Assembly (NCBI RefSeq): GCF_014236655.1
Contig: NZ_JACMYG010000008.1
Location: forward strand, 62,001-126,000
DNA: 64,000 nucleotides
From: Pseudomonas kielensis
Lineage (GTDB): Bacteria > Pseudomonadota > Gammaproteobacteria > Pseudomonadales > Pseudomonadaceae
Direction: 5' to 3'
Shown: positions 61,022-64,000 of the stretch, piece after piece
Layout: each line of letters starts with the position of its first letter
How positions within the stretch are numbered: the first letter of the stretch is position 1
Program-made: the position numbers and the translations under genes
Notes under the pieces: generated by a model
Databases searched by the model: none
The model's input: the letters and a program-made list of their open reading frames with translations, nothing else
Told to the model about the DNA's origin: nothing

Positions 61022-61951
61022 GTGCCGCTAATTCATATGACGCCCATAAACTCTCTTGCGCAACTCGCTCAGCCACAGCGTGACCGCCTAGCCTTTATCG
61101 AGCTGCGTGTGCGTTTCGTCGGGGAGATTCGGAGGCAGGATCTGGTGGAGCGCTTTGCCATCCAGTCCGCTGCGGCGACCCGGGATCTTGCGCTGTATAG
61201 GGAGCTAGCCTCCGGCAATATCGACTATGACTCCAAGGCCAAGACCTATGTCCTTGGCGCTGACTTCCGTTCGCTGTTCGATTACCCGGCCGAAAGAGTT
61301 ATGTCGTGGCTGACTCAGGCCTTTGGTGATGGCGAGCCGCTTAAGTTCAAAACTTGGGTGCCTAGTGAAACTCCTTCTAGGCTGACGAACCCTGATTTGG
61401 ATGTGCTGGCGAGTGTGACGCGCGCCATCCATCAGTGCTGCCCCTTGGTCGTTGAGTACCACTCGATTTCCAGTGGCAAATCGAAACGCGAGATCGTGCC
61501 TTTTGCTTTGATCGATACAGGTTTGCGCTGGCACGTTCGCGCGTTCGATCGAAAGTCAAAGGAATTCCGCGACTTCGTCATTACTCGGATCAGGCGCCCA
61601 GTGGTGCTTAATGGCCAGCCCGTGGCTCCTCACGAGATGAGCGATCAAGACATTCAGTGGACACGAATCGTCGAGTTAGAGTTGGTGCCGCATCCGAGCC
61701 AGCCGCGTCCAGAAATAACCGAAATGGACTATGGGATGGATGGAGGGGCACTGCGCATGAAGCTGCGTGCCGCCACTGCCGGATACATCCTAAGGCAATG
61801 GAGCGTGGACTGCTCGCCAGACCATAGTCTGCGTGGACATGAGTACCGACTTTGGCTGAAGGACCAGTTGGCGCTATACGGTGTCAAGAATGCTGTTTTG
61901 GCTCCAGGCTACAAAGAACCCCGCCTGGACGAGGCGAAGACAAATTACTAA
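61022..61951 (+). CDS. brxR: WYL-domain transcriptional regulator (BrxR/CapW-like)
   Basis: 309 residues. An N-terminal winged HTH (RFVGEIRRQDLVERFAIQSA AATRDLALY) is followed by a WYL domain (CCPLVVEYHSISSGKSKREI; VPFALIDTGLRWHVRAFDRK; RDFVITRIRRP) and a C-terminal extension (WCX-like, about 215-309). BrxR/CapW proteins repress phage-defence operons and may respond to nucleic-acid ligands. It is directly upstream of the BREX genes. GTG 61022 is the longest start; an ATG at 61037 is an alternative. Confidence 0.87.
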   Translation: MPLIHMTPINSLAQLAQPQRDRLAFIELRVRFVGEIRRQDLVERFAIQSAAATRDLALYRELASGNIDYDSKAKTYVLGADFRSLFDYPAERVMSWLTQAFGDGEPLKFKTWVPSETPSRLTNPDLDVLASVTRAIHQCCPLVVEYHSISSGKSKREIVPFALIDTGLRWHVRAFDRKSKEFRDFVITRIRRPVVLNGQPVAPHEMSDQDIQWTRIVELELVPHPSQPRPEITEMDYGMDGGALRMKLRAATAGYILRQWSVDCSPDHSLRGHEYRLWLKDQLALYGVKNAVLAPGYKEPRLDEAKTNY

Positions 61952-61997
61952 CTGTGTTGCCCAGCTGCTCAACGGGAAAAATGATTTAGGACTTTTG

Positions 61998-62501
61998 ATG
62001 AATACCATCGCAAAAACAATCGCAGAGCTCCGGATACTGGTTGGTTACCTGGGGGAAAAGGGCCAGGCTAATTGGTGGGGCAGCGAGTTCTTTGGCGCTA
62101 CAGCGGCTGCTTTTTTGGCTCCAATATTCAACCGATCTCTGTTTCTTGCCCAATACCAGGGGGCAACTGCGGCGGCAGCTAAAGTTCACGACGAGGTCAT
62201 TGGTGTTGGCCGTATCTATCACCTATTTCGTTTGCCGATCGGGCTCGAGCAATCATCTGCTGATGCGCTCAACGACACCGCTTTCGTGCAAATCTTACAA
62301 GGCAGATTGGCAAGTCGTGAGCTGGCGATGGTGCGCCTGGCTGAGTTGGCGGATAAACCAGAGTCCGCATCGCCAGGCCCTGTTTTGCTGGGCCAGATGA
62401 GTCAAGATATACAAGCCGAGCTACAACGTGCTGCGGGCTTTTATTGTGCAGCCCTGACCTCCGGAATTCAGACGTTCCCCTACGTTCGGGAGGTTGAGTG
62501 A
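61998..62501 (+). CDS. brxE: BrxE-like BREX accessory protein
   Basis: 167 residues from MNTIAKTIAELRILVGYLGE with AGGA upstream; a longer frame overlapping the regulator is rejected. The conserved-looking core is LRILVGYLGEKGQANWWGSE FF, and AKVHDEVIGVGRIYHLFRLP with His and Arg. Position (before brxA) and size fit BrxE, the extra gene of type 6 BREX loci; identity is inferred from place and overall pattern. Its stop overlaps the brxA GTG. Confidence 0.65.
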   Translation: MNTIAKTIAELRILVGYLGEKGQANWWGSEFFGATAAAFLAPIFNRSLFLAQYQGATAAAAKVHDEVIGVGRIYHLFRLPIGLEQSSADALNDTAFVQILQGRLASRELAMVRLAELADKPESASPGPVLLGQMSQDIQAELQRAAGFYCAALTSGIQTFPYVREVE

Positions 62502-63283
62502 GTCAGCAGCGCTACTACACCACTCAGCTACAAGCCGGACTGGGGCTCCTAGAAGAAACAAGGCAACTGCTCCAGGTTTATCAACCTGGCATGAGTGCGT
62601 CGCAGCTTTATGAAGCCGCGCTGGCATCGGGTCGTTTCCCATTGGTAACGGCAAGGCGTCTACGCAATATTGTTGTCGAGTGCTTTGCCCCACGCTACAT
62701 GCGCGACCCATACGTTGCCGCGCGCCTCAAGTCCCTGGTTGATCATTTCACGACCGCCGAGCTCAATCAGCTGCTTTTTATCTATACCGCGCGAGCCAAT
62801 CTTGTATTGGCAGACTTCGTTCGAGAGGTTTATTGGGCGCGCTATTCAGCAGGGCGAAATGATCTCCAGCTGGAAGACGTACGCACCTTTGTTACCAACA
62901 GCGTGCGCGAAGGAAAAACGCAAAAGCCATGGTCTGAGACCACGATCAAGCGCATCTCATCGTATTTGATGGGCTGCTGCGCCGACTATGGACTGCTGAC
63001 AACCACAGGCCGCAACCAGCGTTCGATTGCTGCTTATCGCATCTTGCCAAAGGTCGCCGCCTACTTGGCCTACGACTTGAAGTTCAGTGGTCTTGGTGAC
63101 AACCAAATTGTTTCAAGCTCCGACTGGGATCTCTTTGGACTGGAACGTACAGACGTTCGAGACCAACTGAAACGTTTGTCATTACAAGGCCTACTCATAT
63201 TTCAGGCCGCTTCCGATGTCGTGCATATCGGGTGGACCTACAAAAGCATGGAGGAACTGATCGATGTCATCGCTCAAAGCTGA
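62498..63283 (+). CDS. brxA: BREX protein BrxA (DUF1819)
   Basis: 261 residues from GTG (VSQQRYYTTQLQAGLGLLEE). DUF1819 features: FPLVTARRLRNIVVECFAPR, TTAELNQLLFIYTARANLVL ADFVREVYW, KPWSETTIKRISSYLMGCCA DYGLL. BrxA is a small helical, DNA-binding NusB-like protein required in several BREX systems. GTGA overlap with brxE and a 20-bp overlap with brxB show a tight operon. Confidence 0.92.
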   Translation: MSQQRYYTTQLQAGLGLLEETRQLLQVYQPGMSASQLYEAALASGRFPLVTARRLRNIVVECFAPRYMRDPYVAARLKSLVDHFTTAELNQLLFIYTARANLVLADFVREVYWARYSAGRNDLQLEDVRTFVTNSVREGKTQKPWSETTIKRISSYLMGCCADYGLLTTTGRNQRSIAAYRILPKVAAYLAYDLKFSGLGDNQIVSSSDWDLFGLERTDVRDQLKRLSLQGLLIFQAASDVVHIGWTYKSMEELIDVIAQS

Positions 63284-63836
63284 TTTCAATGAGTTGATGG
63301 AGCGAATTAAGCAGGGGCGCGAGTTTGGCCATGCCAGCTTCGAGCCCATTTTCTATTTGGTTTTTCCGCCGCATCAGATCCTCAATGTGAAGCGCGAAAC
63401 ACCCGCGTGGATGCACCGACTGCGCAACGAAGGCTGGGAAGTCGAAACCTTTTCGATCGCCGAGCATGTTGCAGACATTATCGAGAAGGCACCGCTTCGC
63501 AAGATCTGGCTCGCTGCCGATCAGAAAGCGCCCTTGGCATGGGACAAGACCAATGCGTCGCTCGCTAATGCCATCAGTAATGGTGCGTTACAGGCACGCA
63601 TCGAAGCCAAGCTGGCCGAACTTGAAGGCAAGCCTAAGGCCATTTTGCTGGTCACTGATCTTGAGGCGTTGCATCCCTACACACGCATCGGTGTCATCGA
63701 AGGCAAGTTGCAAGGCAAATTCCATGTACCCACGGTGTTCTTCTACCCTGGTGTGCGCACCGGCAAGACAAGACTCAAATTCCTGGGGTTCTACCCCGAC
63801 GATGGCAACTACCGCTCTGTCCACGTCGGCGGCTAA
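63264..63836 (+). CDS. brxB: BREX protein BrxB (DUF1788)
   Basis: 190 residues, MSSLKADFNELMERIKQGRE. DUF1788 features: FEPIFYLVFPPHQILNVKRE, AILLVTDLEALHPYTRIGVI and KFHVPTVFFYPGVRTGKTRL KFLGFYPDDGNYRS. An essential but poorly understood BREX component. It begins inside brxA, and brxC starts 15 bp after its stop. Confidence 0.93.
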   Translation: MSSLKADFNELMERIKQGREFGHASFEPIFYLVFPPHQILNVKRETPAWMHRLRNEGWEVETFSIAEHVADIIEKAPLRKIWLAADQKAPLAWDKTNASLANAISNGALQARIEAKLAELEGKPKAILLVTDLEALHPYTRIGVIEGKLQGKFHVPTVFFYPGVRTGKTRLKFLGFYPDDGNYRSVHVGG

Positions 63837-63851
63837 TCATTGAGGTAAAAC

Positions 63852-64000
63852 ATGACGATCAAAAAACTCTTCGACCCCAGCAAGAGCATCAATCGCAGCA
63901 TTGAAAAGGTCATCACCTATGGCGTGTCACAAGAGGCGCGCCTGAAATCGGAAATCTCGGAATACGTGGTTACCGACAGCATCGACCAGCAGTTTGAGAA
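63852..64000 (+). CDS. brxC: BREX ATPase BrxC, 5' end only
   Basis: The first 49 codons, MTIKKLFDPSKSINRSIEKV ITYGVSQEARLKSEISEYVV TDSIDQQFE, match the N-terminal region of the ~1,200-residue P-loop ATPase BrxC, including the conserved LFDPS...R.IEKVI start. TGAGGT precedes the ATG. The gene continues past the right edge; pglX, pglZ and later BREX genes would be expected beyond it. Confidence 0.9.
   Translation, partial: MTIKKLFDPSKSINRSIEKVITYGVSQEARLKSEISEYVVTDSIDQQFE

Overview
The window is chromosomal DNA from a Pseudomonas, most likely of the P. fluorescens group. Supporting signs are the high-GC core genes, a CsrA paralogue that reads as RsmE, REP-like intergenic repeats, a DUF1654 protein, an sfn (dimethylsulfone) cluster, and the conserved thrS-infC-rpmI-rplT-pheST-ihfA block ending in tRNA-Pro(GGG).

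Bases 1-18,000 hold the 3' part of tamB; a MarR-controlled EmrAB-type efflux operon whose outer-membrane gene is reduced to a small internally deleted relic; two GNAT acetyltransferases; a pair of SRAP (HMCES/YedK) genes of which the second has lost its catalytic Cys; and the divergent sfnC/sfnG genes with the sigma-54 activator sfnR. A BRCT protein, a MerR/epimerase divergon and an EamA transporter follow.

Bases 18,000-37,000 carry tRNA-Ser(UGA), a YccA-like BI-1 protein, an Lrp regulator beside an EamA exporter, a FUSC protein, an NADP-GAPDH-like dehydrogenase, an exported cytochrome c / sugar-lactone oxidase / PLP-fold enzyme operon, PuuB, tRNA-Val(GAC), a LysR/azoreductase divergon, rsmE, a LexA-boxed DUF1654-endA operon and a periplasmic asparaginase. 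Several small or decayed genes lie among these.

Bases 37,000-54,840 contain a small gene behind a FliA-like promoter, the rbsBACRKD ribose operon followed by a secreted nucleoside hydrolase (nucleoside to ribose, then uptake and phosphorylation), small envelope proteins, a cold-shock gene, and the translation block thrS-infC-rpmI-rplT-pheS-pheT-ihfA-merR. The thrS leader has two hairpins resembling tRNA-Thr anticodon arms, and infC starts with AUU.

From tRNA-Pro(GGG) at 54,762 onward the DNA changes character and reads as a genomic island: an RHH/coiled-coil protein with a MatP-like layout, a winged-helix-like regulator behind direct repeats, an AlpA regulator, an intact IS3-family element with a 3-bp target duplication, a YfjJ/Gp2-like protein, and the start of a BREX phage-defence operon (WYL regulator, BrxE-like, BrxA, BrxB, BrxC) that runs off the right edge.
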